10,005 bases of DNA from the NCBI GenBank assembly GCA_964650085.1, contig CAZYSE010000041.1, forward strand, positions 1 through 10,005. Direction: 5' to 3'. Each line of letters begins with the position of its first letter. Positions within the stretch are counted from its first letter, which is position 1. The position numbers and the translations under genes were made by a program. Below, piece by piece: positions 1-5,358 of this stretch. Under the pieces are notes generated by a model, which saw only the letters and a program-made list of their open reading frames with translations, was not told the origin of the DNA and made no database searches. The DNA is from KLAP211 sp964650085 (GTDB lineage: Bacteria; Patescibacteriota; Dojkabacteria; J137).

Positions 1-3
1 TTT

Positions 4-78
4 AGGGCTGTGATGTAGCTGGTAGCATGAGGGTCTCCAAAACCCTTCGCCCGGGTTCAAATCCTGGCGGCCCTGCCA
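4..78 (+). tRNA. trnW: tRNA-Trp (anticodon CCA)
   Basis: A complete cloverleaf can be drawn. The acceptor stem is 4-10 with 68-74 (one G·U). The D stem is 13-16 with 25-28. The anticodon stem is 30-34 with 42-46 around the loop CTCCAAA, giving anticodon CCA at 37-39, which reads UGG. The T stem is 51-55 with 63-67 around TTCAAAT. The discriminator is G75 and the 3' CCA (76-78) is encoded in the DNA. A tRNA-Trp gene directly before secE-nusG is a common bacterial arrangement, which supports the call. Its promoter lies outside the window. Confidence 0.96.
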
Positions 79-127
79 GTTAAAAGGTTAAAAGATATAA
101 ATAGAAGCTTTAAATCTCAAATTTGAA

Positions 128-162
128 AAGATTTAAGATTTAAGATTTACAATTTAAGATTT
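128..162 (+). repeat. Five 7-bp tandem units (AAGATTT) upstream of secE
   Basis: Five heptads lie end to end: AAGATTT at 128-134, 135-141 and 142-148, ACAATTT at 149-155, and AAGATTT at 156-162. The array ends four bases before the secE ATG at 167. The first unit can pair with TTAAATCT at 110-117, with CAAATTTG in the loop. The array fills the place where a ribosome binding site would normally lie, and no purine-rich Shine-Dalgarno core is present. Confidence 0.8.
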
Positions 163-166
163 AGAA

Positions 167-361
167 ATGTTAAAAATTTTTAAAAACATAAGAGATTTTT
201 TTGGTAAGGTTGTTGCTGAAATGAAGCAAGTAACATTTCTTCCTAGACGAAAGGCATTTGGATGGGGATTCTTCATCTTTATTGTTGTTATCGTGGGAGT
301 TATATTAATTTTCGCTTTAGATACTGCTATAATCAAAATCAGAGATTTAATTATTTTCTAA
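167..361 (+). CDS. secE: Preprotein translocase subunit SecE
   Basis: This 64-aa protein is the small membrane subunit that clamps SecY in the SecYEG protein-export channel. It shows the short single-span bacterial SecE plan. An amphipathic N-terminal helix (about residues 5-20) leads into the conserved stretch AEMKQVTFLPRR at about 17-28, which matches the family pattern of E-(L/M)-K-x-V-x-(W/F)-P-x-R. One hydrophobic span follows at about 33-53, then a short polar and hydrophobic tail. The length is normal for a minimal SecE. The ATG at 167 is the only reasonable start and no Shine-Dalgarno is seen. nusG starts three bases after the stop, so the two are almost certainly cotranscribed. Confidence 0.93.
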   Translation: MLKIFKNIRDFFGKVVAEMKQVTFLPRRKAFGWGFFIFIVVIVGVILIFALDTAIIKIRDLIIF

Positions 362-364
362 GAT

Positions 365-988
365 ATGGCTAAAAGTACAAAAAAGAATGAAAAAGTAGAA
401 GATGTAGTTGCTCCTGAAGAGGTGAAATTAGATCCTGCTATAGAATCAAATCCAAATCTAAAATGGTATATTCTTGCTAGCGCATCTGGAAAGGAAAATA
501 GTGTTGCAAAACTTATTAAACAAAGAGCTAGAGCGAATAATTTAGAAAACGAGATCATTGATGCAGTAGTACCTACCCAAGAGAAAATCGCAATTGTAAG
601 AGGAAAGAAAACTTCAATCGCAGAAAGAGTTTATCCTGGATACGTATTCGTAAGAATGATTGCAAATGAAAATACTTTGCAATTAGTAAGAAATACAGAA
701 GGTGTTCAGAGTTTCTTAGGAATGACTGCAAAGCCAAAGCTTCCTACTGCTCTAGATGACCAACAGTTAGGATTTATCGAAGTTAAATCTGAACCAACTT
801 ACAAAGTATTATTCAATATTGGAGATGCAGTTAAAGTTATTGAAGGACCGTTTAAAGAATTTATTGGAACAATTGAGAGCGTAAGTGAAGACAAAGGCAA
901 GGCAAGAGTGTTATTATCTCTATTCGATAGAGATACACCAGTTGATATTGACCTTTTGATGTTATCTAAGTTATCGCAAACAAATTAA
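365..988 (+). CDS. nusG: Transcription termination/antitermination factor NusG
   Basis: NusG binds the RNA polymerase clamp, affects pausing, and couples polymerase to Rho or the ribosome. The 207-aa product has a charged N-terminal extension (1-31) that many NusGs lack. The NGN domain follows from about 32 (KWYILASASGKE) to 118, including the hallmark YPGYVFVRM at 90-98 and the NTEGVQSFLG segment at 110-119. A KOW domain follows at about 148-200, with VKVIEGPFKEFIGTI around 156-170. The domain order and the position between secE and rplK are classic. The start at 365 gives MAKSTKK; the lysine/glutamate-rich leader is not conserved, but no better internal start is evident. rho is encoded elsewhere in this window, so the NusG-Rho partner is present. 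Confidence 0.95.
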   Translation: MAKSTKKNEKVEDVVAPEEVKLDPAIESNPNLKWYILASASGKENSVAKLIKQRARANNLENEIIDAVVPTQEKIAIVRGKKTSIAERVYPGYVFVRMIANENTLQLVRNTEGVQSFLGMTAKPKLPTALDDQQLGFIEVKSEPTYKVLFNIGDAVKVIEGPFKEFIGTIESVSEDKGKARVLLSLFDRDTPVDIDLLMLSKLSQTN

Positions 989-998
989 GTAAAACTAT

Positions 999-1424
999 AT
1001 GGCAAAAGAAATTACAAATACATTTAAAGTTCAGATCGCAGCAGGGAAAGCTACACCAGCCCCACCTTTAGGACCTGTATTAGGACAAAACGGAATCAGT
1101 ATTCAGGATTTCTGCACTCAATTCAATGCAAAAACTGCAGGAATGGGAGAAGAAGAAGTTCCAGTTATTGTGACTGTATTTAAAGATAGAACATTCAAAC
1201 TTGAATATAAGCAACCGACTGTAGCAGGAATGTTGAAGAAAAAGTTCAAACTTGAAAAGGGCTCTGCTACTCCAAACAAAGATAAAATCAAAACAGTGAA
1301 GAAAAGTGATCTTTTAGACATTGCTGAAAGAAAACTTCCTGATCTAAATACAAAAAATGTAAAATCAGCAGTAAATATTGTTGCTGGAGTTGCAAAAAGC
1401 TTAGGTATAGAAGTTATAGACTAA
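999..1424 (+). CDS. rplK: 50S ribosomal protein L11 (uL11)
   Basis: L11 binds 23S rRNA helices 43/44 in the GTPase-associated centre next to the L10-(L7/L12) stalk. The 141-aa length matches the family exactly. The N-terminal domain starts with FKVQIAAGKATPAPPLGPVLGQ (about residues 9-30). It carries the conserved proline-rich PAPPLGPVLGQNG, where thiopeptide antibiotics act in other bacteria. The C-terminal RNA-binding domain includes the KKKFKLEKGSATPNK stretch at about 80-94 and ends with NIVAGVAKSLGIEVID. nusG ends 10 bases upstream and rplA begins three bases after the stop. No Shine-Dalgarno precedes the ATG. Confidence 0.97.
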   Translation: MAKEITNTFKVQIAAGKATPAPPLGPVLGQNGISIQDFCTQFNAKTAGMGEEEVPVIVTVFKDRTFKLEYKQPTVAGMLKKKFKLEKGSATPNKDKIKTVKKSDLLDIAERKLPDLNTKNVKSAVNIVAGVAKSLGIEVID

Positions 1425-1427
1425 AAT

Positions 1428-2071
1428 ATGAATAATCCAGTATCACTAGAAGAAGCAATTAAATTATTACCTGAACTAAGCAAGTCAAAGTTTGTTGGTT
1501 CTGTAGATTTAGATGTTCAACTTAATTTAAAAGAAAAACAGAAGAAAGATGTTATTCGAGGAAGCTTTGTTTTACCTCATGCTTTCGGAGAAGACAAAAA
1601 AGTAATCGTTTTCTGTGAAGAAAACTTAGTAAAGGAAGCTTTAGATGCAGGAGCTACAAAAGCAGGAATGGACGAGCTTTCTAAGGAATTAGAAGCTGGA
1701 TTTAGTGATTTCGATGTAGTAATCGCAACTCCTTCAGCTATGCCTAAATTAGTAAGATTAGGAAAGATCTTAGGACCAAAAGGCTTAATGCCAAATCCAA
1801 AGAACGGAACAATCTCTACAGAAGTAGGCAAAACTGTTGCTAGCTTTAAGTCTGGAAGATCGAATTACAAAACAATTCAAGATCACGGAGTTATTAAGTT
1901 GAAGATTGCAAAATTAGACATGACACCAGAACAAATTAAGGAAAACATCGTTGAATTCTTTAAGACAGTTTTTGTAGATGTAAAGAAGTATGCCTCTACT
2001 CCATTCAAACAGGTGATAATAAAGCCTACAATGGGAAGTGGCGTAAAAGTTGATGTAAATGATATAATGAA
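1428..2071 (+). CDS. rplA: 50S ribosomal protein L1 (uL1), 3' end lost in gap
   Basis: L1 forms the mobile stalk at the ribosomal E site and in many bacteria represses its own operon by binding mRNA. About 214 residues are visible. They include GSVDLDVQLNL near residues 24-34, the hinge and RNA-binding core LGKILGPKGLMPNPKNGTIS at about 111-130, and the end segment QVIIKPTMGSGVKVDVNDIM, which is normally within a few residues of the C-terminus. The N run from 2072 therefore hides only the last part of the gene if the gap is real-sized. An open frame continues through the N run to TAA at 2184-2186, but this depends on the gap being exactly 100 bases and should not be trusted. Confidence 0.94.
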
Positions 2072-2171
2072 NNNNNNNNNNNNNNNNNNNNNNNNNNNNN
2101 NNNNNNNNNNNNNNNNNNNNNNNNNNNNNNNNNNNNNNNNNNNNNNNNNNNNNNNNNNNNNNNNNNNNNNN
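2072..2171. other. Assembly gap (100 N)
   Basis: Exactly 100 undetermined bases, the usual filler for a scaffold join. The true length is unknown. It hides the end of rplA and the start of the L10 leader, and possibly a promoter for rplJL. Confidence 0.97.
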
Positions 2172-2180
2172 ATGAAAAGC

Positions 2181-2293
2181 CTTTAATTAGGTATTAAGAT
2201 AAATTTATTGTCGTAGACAGTGGGTCGAGAAATCATAAATCCTACCGAGACTTTAAGAATCAATTCTAGTAATAGAATTTCAAATTGATTATT
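2181..2293 (+). promoter_or_regulatory. Ribosomal protein L10 leader (L10 mRNA-binding site)
   Basis: The core CGTAGACAGTGGGT (2212-2225) followed by ATCCTACCGAGAC (2239-2251) matches the hallmark of the L10 leader that precedes rplJ-rplL in many bacteria (family form GUAGACAGUAGGU...CCUACCGAGGU). The two parts face each other across an arm in which GTGGGT meets ATCCTAC. In the known system, L10 or the L10-(L7/L12)4 complex binds this internal-loop region and represses its own operon. Downstream, AATCAATT (2258-2265) can pair with AATTGATT (2283-2290) around a smaller hairpin, AATTCTAGTAATAGAATT. That gives an alternative fold next to the attenuator at 2294. Confidence 0.85.
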
Positions 2294-2318
2294 AAAGCAC
2301 TCGAAAGAGTGCTTTTTT
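2294..2318 (+). terminator. Intrinsic terminator/attenuator between L10 leader and rplJ
   Basis: The stem is AAAGCACTC (2294-2302) with GAGTGCTTT (2307-2315) around a GAAA tetraloop, running into a T tract to 2318. It sits between the L10 leader and the rplJ ATG at 2344. It can therefore stop transcription before rplJL, which fits attenuation controlled by L10 binding, as seen in Firmicutes. Confidence 0.88.
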
Positions 2319-2343
2319 AAATATTTTATTTAACTTGCGAAAT

Positions 2344-2877
2344 ATGGCAAAAACAAAAGATCAAAAGAAAAATGTTGTAGCCGAATACAAAGATAAGATC
2401 GCTAAAGCGACATCTTTCGTAATTGTTAAGCCTTCAAAGCTTACACCTAACGAAGTTGCTCAATTTAGACGAGAAATTTTTGACTTTGGAGCAAGCTTTA
2501 ATGTAGTTAAGAACTCTTTGTTCAAAATTGCTTTAAAGGAATCTGATATCTCTGGTTTAGAGATGGAAGCGGGTGAGTATGCAGTAATGTTTATGGGTCA
2601 GGATTATATCCAACCATCAAAGATGTTGCAGAAATTCGTGGACACAACTATTACCAAAGAGAAAGATAAAAAGGTAGCGTTAGTTGCAGGTTACCTTGAA
2701 AATGCGCTTCTAAGTGCAGAACAAGTAAAAGAATTAGCAGATATGCCAGACAAGAAGACTTCAATCGGATTGATTCTTGGTGTACTTGATAATGCTATGA
2801 GTTCTGTTGTGAACGTATTGGAAGACCCAGTTCGATCAATCGCAACTATTATCGATCTAGCTTACGAAGGTAAGTAA
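2344..2877 (+). CDS. rplJ: 50S ribosomal protein L10 (uL10)
   Basis: L10 anchors the L7/L12 dimers to the GTPase centre of the large subunit. The 177-aa product begins MAKTKDQKKNVVAEYKDKI, typical of L10. It contains the central SFNVVKNSLFKIAL segment (about residues 53-66; family pattern V-x-K-N-[ST]-L). It ends in a long helical tail (about 132-175) that in the family binds L7/L12 dimers. I chose the ATG at 2344; a TTG at 2335 in the same frame would add three residues but has no support. The upstream L10 leader and the downstream rplL settle the identity. No Shine-Dalgarno is visible. Confidence 0.95.
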   Translation: MAKTKDQKKNVVAEYKDKIAKATSFVIVKPSKLTPNEVAQFRREIFDFGASFNVVKNSLFKIALKESDISGLEMEAGEYAVMFMGQDYIQPSKMLQKFVDTTITKEKDKKVALVAGYLENALLSAEQVKELADMPDKKTSIGLILGVLDNAMSSVVNVLEDPVRSIATIIDLAYEGK

Positions 2878-2912
2878 AAAACTTAATTTTATTTAATTAT
2901 TAATTTTTTATT

Positions 2913-3299
2913 ATGGCAGCAGACAAAGTTCAAAAAATTGTTGATGCAATTAAGGAGCTTTCTGTAGTAGAAGCTTTTGAGTTAAAGAAATCATTAGAGG
3001 AAACTTTTGATGTAAAAGCATCAGCTCCAATGGCTATGGGTGTAATGGCAGCAGCAGCACCAGCAGCAGAAGCAGCAGAAGAGAAAACAGAATTTGATGT
3101 TACTCTAAAGTCAGTTCCTGCAGACAAGAAGATCGGCGTTATCAAGGTTGTGAAGAATATCACAGGCTTAGGTTTGAAAGAAGCTAAGGATCTTGTAGAC
3201 GGCGCTCCTAAGATGGTTAAGGAAGGCGTAAAGAAAGAAGAAGCTGAAGACATCAAGAAGCAAATCGAAGCTGAAGGTGGAGAAGTTGAAGTTAAATAA
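2913..3299 (+). CDS. rplL: 50S ribosomal protein L7/L12 (bL12)
   Basis: L7/L12 is the multi-copy stalk protein that recruits and stimulates the GTPase translation factors. The 128-aa product has the three usual parts. An N-terminal dimerisation and L10-binding helix pair spans about 1-35 (KIVDAIKELSVVEAFELKKS). An alanine-rich flexible hinge spans about 38-60. The C-terminal globular domain spans about 61-128, with KKIGVIKVVKNITGLGLKEA and KDLVDGAPK, the surface that contacts translation factors. rplJ ends 35 AT-rich bases upstream. A strong terminator follows. No Shine-Dalgarno is present in the AT-rich leader. Confidence 0.97.
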   Translation: MAADKVQKIVDAIKELSVVEAFELKKSLEETFDVKASAPMAMGVMAAAAPAAEAAEEKTEFDVTLKSVPADKKIGVIKVVKNITGLGLKEAKDLVDGAPKMVKEGVKKEEAEDIKKQIEAEGGEVEVK

Positions 3300-3314
3300 A
3301 TAGATTCGTGTTGA

Positions 3315-3341
3315 GAACGATCCCGATTTCGGGAGAAGTTC
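3315..3341 (+). other. Hairpin after rplL
   Basis: TCCCG (3320-3324) pairs with CGGGA (3330-3334) around a short loop, and the flanking GAAC and GTTC (ending at 3341) can extend the stem across unpaired bases. It lies between the rplL stop and the main terminator. It may protect the mRNA end or be another intergenic hairpin repeat. Confidence 0.5.
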
Positions 3342-3346
3342 GAAAC

Positions 3347-3389
3347 TAGAAGATATTTACCCCGATGCAAATCGGGGTCTTCTTTTTTT
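3347..3389 (+). terminator. Rho-independent terminator of rplJL
   Basis: A perfect stem CCCCGAT (3360-3366) with ATCGGGG (3371-3377) around GCAA is followed by TCTTCTTTTTTT to 3389. AGAAGA at 3347-3352 can also pair with TCTTCT (3378-3383), extending the stem across an internal loop. The position just after rplL shows that the transcript ends here rather than running on into rpoB. Confidence 0.9.
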
Positions 3390-3409
3390 ATATAGGTAAT
3401 AGAATTATT

Positions 3410-3509
3410 NNNNNNNNNNNNNNNNNNNNNNNNNNNNNNNNNNNNNNNNNNNNNNNNNNNNNNNNNNNNNNNNNNNNNNNNNNNNNNNNNNNNNNNNNNN
3501 NNNNNNNNN
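3410..3509. other. Assembly gap (100 N)
   Basis: Exactly 100 N, a scaffold join of unknown true length between rplL and the hairpin repeats ahead of the kinase operon. The adjacency of rplL and the thymidylate kinase gene rests on this join. Confidence 0.97.
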
Positions 3510-3561
3510 TCTTCTTTTCCTTGACGCAGGTTTCCTGCATAAGTGCGTAGTTTACCCGCCA

Positions 3562-3588
3562 CGTCATCCTTACGAAAGTGAGGATCTC
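3562..3588 (-). repeat. 27-nt hairpin repeat, copy 1 (inverted)
   Basis: Read on the - strand it begins GAGATCCTCAC and ends GGATGACG, matching copies 2 and 3. ATCCTTAC pairs with GTGAGGAT (one T·G) around GAAA. It faces copy 2 in inverted orientation, so the pair can also form a longer hairpin. Confidence 0.75.
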
Positions 3589-3609
3589 GGCTAGGAACGT
3601 ATTTAATCA

Positions 3610-3636
3610 AGGATCTTCGCATACGCAAAGATGACG
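3610..3636 (+). repeat. 27-nt hairpin repeat, copy 2
   Basis: ATCTTCGC pairs with GCAAAGAT (one C·A mismatch) around ATAC, followed by GACG. It shares the TCGC....GCAA core and the ATGACG end with copy 3, while the outer stem bases differ in a pairing-preserving way. Confidence 0.75.
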
Positions 3637-3647
3637 CCTCAACCTAA

Positions 3648-3674
3648 GAGATGCTCGCTTTCGCAAGCATGACG
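3648..3674 (+). repeat. 27-nt hairpin repeat, copy 3
   Basis: ATGCTCGC pairs with GCAAGCAT (one C·A mismatch) around TTTC, followed by GACG. The rest of 3510-3720 contains no gene I can support, only these copies and a small GCAGG/CCTGC hairpin at 3526-3538. Confidence 0.75.
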
Positions 3675-3722
3675 TTACTGAGTGAGCAACTTAATTTTGT
3701 TTTTCGTTTTTTCACCTTTCTT

Positions 3723-3749
3723 TGCTAAACTGAATTAGTTAAAACTAAT
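3723..3749 (+). promoter_or_regulatory. Possible extended -10 promoter and inverted repeat before tmk
   Basis: TGCTAAACT (3723-3731) resembles an extended -10 element with four of six TATAAT bases. I see no convincing -35. A perfect inverted repeat ATTAGTT-AA-AACTAAT occupies 3734-3749, which would overlap the transcription start and the short 5' leader. It could be an operator or simply an AT-rich palindrome. Confidence 0.4.
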
Positions 3750-3752
3750 ATT

Positions 3753-4382
3753 ATGTTTATAGTACTAGAGTCAATAGACGGAGGCGGGAAAGGAAGACAG
3801 AGAGACGAAATCACTTCATTCATCCAACAAAATCATCCTGAATTCCATCTAAAATCCCAAGGCTTTCCACTACATAACGACTTCTACAATGTATTAACTC
3901 ACAGAGCATTACAAGGAGAGATCGAAATGAACAATGAGTCCTGGATTCTTGCATTCTTATTAGACAAGACCCTAGAAACAGATAATATTTGGCCACATGT
4001 GGGCACTAGCGATTCACTTTACCTCGCAGATGGCTACTTCACTACTACAATCGCATATCAGGCACATTTAATGGGTCAAATCGAACATGAGAAACTACTC
4101 TCTTACGCTAAGGACTTTAGAATTCCACAACCCGATTTAAACATTTTTATTAATGTAGATCCCGAAATAGCGATGAAAAGAAAGTCTGAAGAGGAAGGTC
4201 ACGACGAGGGATTGGACATGTTTGAGCGTAGTCTAGATAAGCAAAAAAGACTCAGAGAAATATATAAACTTATGCAATCTCGTCATGAATTTGGAGATTG
4301 GGTAGAAATTGATGGAAATAGATCCATAGAAGAGGTAAAATCTTCAGTCTTAGAGGTAATTAAAAGCAAAGTTACCTTCTAA
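3753..4382 (+). CDS. tmk: Thymidylate kinase-like protein (divergent Tmk)
   Basis: Thymidylate kinases convert dTMP to dTDP with ATP. The 209-aa length, the N-terminal MFIVLESIDGGGKG P-loop region (residues 1-14), the FP motif at 38-39, the TIAYQ segment at 99-103, and the DMFERSLDKQKRLREIY helix at 155-171 all fit the Tmk fold. Two usually conserved residues differ. The P-loop reads GKGRQ where GKTTQ or GKGTQ is expected, so the Mg-coordinating Ser/Thr is replaced. The DR(Y/H) motif reads DGY at 93-95, so the catalytic arginine is replaced by glycine. It may be a lineage-specific active variant, a kinase with another substrate, or a decayed enzyme. The ndk gene 23 bases downstream supports a role in dTTP synthesis. 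No Shine-Dalgarno is seen. Confidence 0.8.
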   Translation: MFIVLESIDGGGKGRQRDEITSFIQQNHPEFHLKSQGFPLHNDFYNVLTHRALQGEIEMNNESWILAFLLDKTLETDNIWPHVGTSDSLYLADGYFTTTIAYQAHLMGQIEHEKLLSYAKDFRIPQPDLNIFINVDPEIAMKRKSEEEGHDEGLDMFERSLDKQKRLREIYKLMQSRHEFGDWVEIDGNRSIEEVKSSVLEVIKSKVTF

Positions 4383-4405
4383 ATTTAATTTATTATTTCA
4401 TAATT

Positions 4406-5008
4406 ATGAAACATACTCATATCGAGAGGTCTTTAGTTATCCTTAAACCTGACTCTGTTCAAAGAGGATTGATTGGTGAGGTTATTACAAGATTCGAAAA
4501 AAAAGGGTTGAAAATTGCCGCAATGAAAATGGTTTGGCCTACTATGGATCAAGCTAAAAGACATTACGATCAACCAGAATCAGCGATGATTACTCTAGGA
4601 GAAAGAACAATCGCTGCTTACAAAGAAAAGGGGATCGAGGACAAAAGAACTCCTATCGAAATTGCCAAAGATATTCAAAAGAAACTTCTTACGTACATTA
4701 CCGCAGGACCAGTTGTAGTTATGATTATTGAAGGAGCTCATGCAGTTGCTCACGTTAGAAAAATAAGAGGAGCTACTAACCCACTTTCCGCTGATGTAGG
4801 TTCAATTACAGCAGATCTTTCTATTGACTCATACTTTGTAGCAGACGATTCTGAAAGAGCGGTACGAAATCTTGTTCACGCATCTGGAACTGTTGACGAA
4901 GCTAATACTGAAATCGCTATTTGGTTTACTGATGAAGAGATTCATCACTACGACTTAGCTATTGAAAAGGTTCTCTACTCTCTTGAATGGGAGTCTACTA
5001 GAGCGTAG
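4406..5008 (+). CDS. ndk: Nucleoside diphosphate kinase, long form
   Basis: Ndk transfers the gamma phosphate of ATP to (d)NDPs through a phosphohistidine. The start ERSLVILKPDSVQRGLIGEVITRFE (7-31) is diagnostic, with the conserved Lys14. The core resumes at YITAGPVVVMIIEG (97-110), then AVAHVRKIRGATNP (113-126). The catalytic histidine is His158 in RNLVHAS. At 200 aa the protein is well above the usual 130-155. About 40 extra residues, many charged, sit between HYDQPES (53-59) and the YITAGPV strand, and the C-terminus is extended past WFTDEEIHHY. The order tmk-ndk would take dTMP to dTTP. It is probably cotranscribed with the upstream gene (23-base gap, no promoter or terminator between). 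Translation starts at the ATG at 4406 without a Shine-Dalgarno. Confidence 0.93.
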   Translation: MKHTHIERSLVILKPDSVQRGLIGEVITRFEKKGLKIAAMKMVWPTMDQAKRHYDQPESAMITLGERTIAAYKEKGIEDKRTPIEIAKDIQKKLLTYITAGPVVVMIIEGAHAVAHVRKIRGATNPLSADVGSITADLSIDSYFVADDSERAVRNLVHASGTVDEANTEIAIWFTDEEIHHYDLAIEKVLYSLEWESTRA

Positions 5009-5015
5009 TCAGACT

Positions 5016-5094
5016 AAAGAACCCCTCTAGTGCTACGCACTTTCTCCCTTTTGAAGGGGAGATGTTCCGATTTATCGAAACAGAGGGGTTCTTT
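5016..5094 (+). other. 79-nt four-way-junction hairpin element after ndk
   Basis: A perfect 13-bp outer stem pairs AAAGAACCCCTCT (5016-5028) with AGAGGGGTTCTTT (5082-5094). It encloses three hairpins almost without spare bases: AGTGC/GCACT at 5029-5041, TCTCCC/GGGGAGA at 5043-5062, and GTTCCGAT/ATCGAAAC (one mismatch) at 5064-5081. Only single bases separate them. It begins seven bases after the ndk stop. It may act as a 3'-end structure or terminator, although only TTT plus AT-rich sequence follows. It may also be a palindromic mobile repeat. Confidence 0.7.
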
Positions 5095-5099
5095 GAATT

Positions 5100-5108
5100 T
5101 GGTATAAT
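5100..5108 (+). promoter_or_regulatory. Extended -10 promoter for interrupted tRNA-Arg
   Basis: TGGTATAAT (5100-5108) is a consensus extended -10. The tRNA 5' end at 5117 lies eight bases downstream of it, so transcription would start at or just before the mature 5' end. No clear -35 is present. Confidence 0.6.
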
Positions 5109-5116
5109 ACAACAAC

Positions 5117-5153
5117 GTCCTTGTAGCTCAATGGATAGAGCAATCCCGTCCTA
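5117..5153 (+). pseudogene. tRNA-Arg(CCU), interrupted: 5' piece (nt 1-37)
   Basis: The first 37 nt of a tRNA: acceptor GTCCTTG, D stem GCTC/GAGC, anticodon 5' strand ATCCC and loop GTCCTA with anticodon CCT. It stops exactly at tRNA position 37. From nt 8 to 37 it is identical to the intact copy at 5243. Its acceptor strand pairs with CAAGGAT at 5446-5452, not with the intact copy's 3' end, so the partner piece is the one at 5437-5453. I list it as a pseudogene for lack of a better type; it could also be a split or intron-containing tRNA gene. Confidence 0.8.
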
Positions 5154-5223
5154 CCTGCCCGCCATACCCTAAATCGTTTTTATCAGAGGTCAGGCGCTGC
5201 CTGCTCCCCAAACCCTAATGTAG

Positions 5224-5229
5224 TATAAT
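5224..5229 (+). promoter_or_regulatory. -10 box for intact tRNA-Arg
   Basis: TATAAT lies 13 bases before the tRNA 5' end, so the nested tRNA can be transcribed on its own. No convincing -35 is present. Confidence 0.55.
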
Positions 5230-5242
5230 CTTTATGCTCCTT

Positions 5243-5315
5243 GTTCCTGTAGCTCAATGGATAGAGCAATCCCGTCCTAAGGGAGAGGTTGTAGGTTCGA
5301 CTCCTACCAGGAATA
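5243..5315 (+). tRNA. trnR: tRNA-Arg (anticodon CCU), intact, nested
   Basis: A full cloverleaf of 73 nt can be drawn. The acceptor GTTCCTG (5243-5249) pairs with CAGGAAT (5308-5314) with one terminal G·U; the discriminator is A5315. The D stem is GCTC/GAGC. The anticodon arm is ATCCC/GGGAG with a mismatch at the outermost pair, around GTCCTAA; anticodon CCT at 5276-5278 reads AGG. The T arm is GTAGG/CCTAC around TTCGACT. No CCA is encoded, unlike the tRNA-Trp in this window. The gene sits inside an insertion in a second copy of itself. Confidence 0.92.
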
Positions 5316-5339
5316 TATTTTGAACTTAAGGCAGGCGGG

Positions 5340-5358
5340 AGGGAGAGGTTGTAGGTTC
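5340..5358 (+). pseudogene. tRNA-Arg(CCU), interrupted: middle piece (nt 38-56)
   Basis: A5340 is tRNA position 38, followed by the anticodon 3' strand GGGAG, the variable loop, the T-stem 5' strand GTAGG and TTC. It is identical to the same 19 nt of the intact copy. It ends exactly within the T loop after TTC. Confidence 0.78.

Larger units (their letters stand above)
5154..5339 (+). other. Insertion 1 in tRNA-Arg anticodon loop, 186 bp
   Basis: The insert starts CCTGCCCGCC and ends GGCAGGCGGG and lies precisely between tRNA positions 37 and 38, with no target-site duplication. CCTGCC and GGCAGG at its ends are exact reverse complements. Inside are a hairpin CAGGC-GCT-GCCTG (5191-5203), a TATAAT box (5224-5229) and a complete tRNA-Arg(CCU) (5243-5315). 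No protein-coding sequence is evident. It is too short and lacks recognisable features for a canonical group I intron. Confidence 0.7.

Noticed and set aside
2072..2186. rplA frame running through the N run to 2186
   Set aside because: It depends on the gap being exactly 100 bases. L1 normally ends close to the last visible residues.
2335..2343. TTG at 2335 as the start of rplJ
   Set aside because: The ATG at 2344 gives the conserved MAK start; the three extra residues have no family support.
3365..3628. Open frames crossing the second gap on both strands
   Set aside because: They are made mostly of N and hairpin repeats, show no protein-like pattern, and one is the antisense of rplL.
5154..5339. 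Group I intron in the tRNA anticodon loop
   Set aside because: At 186 bp with a whole tRNA inside, too little sequence is left for a group I core, and I see no P7-like pairing or endonuclease gene.
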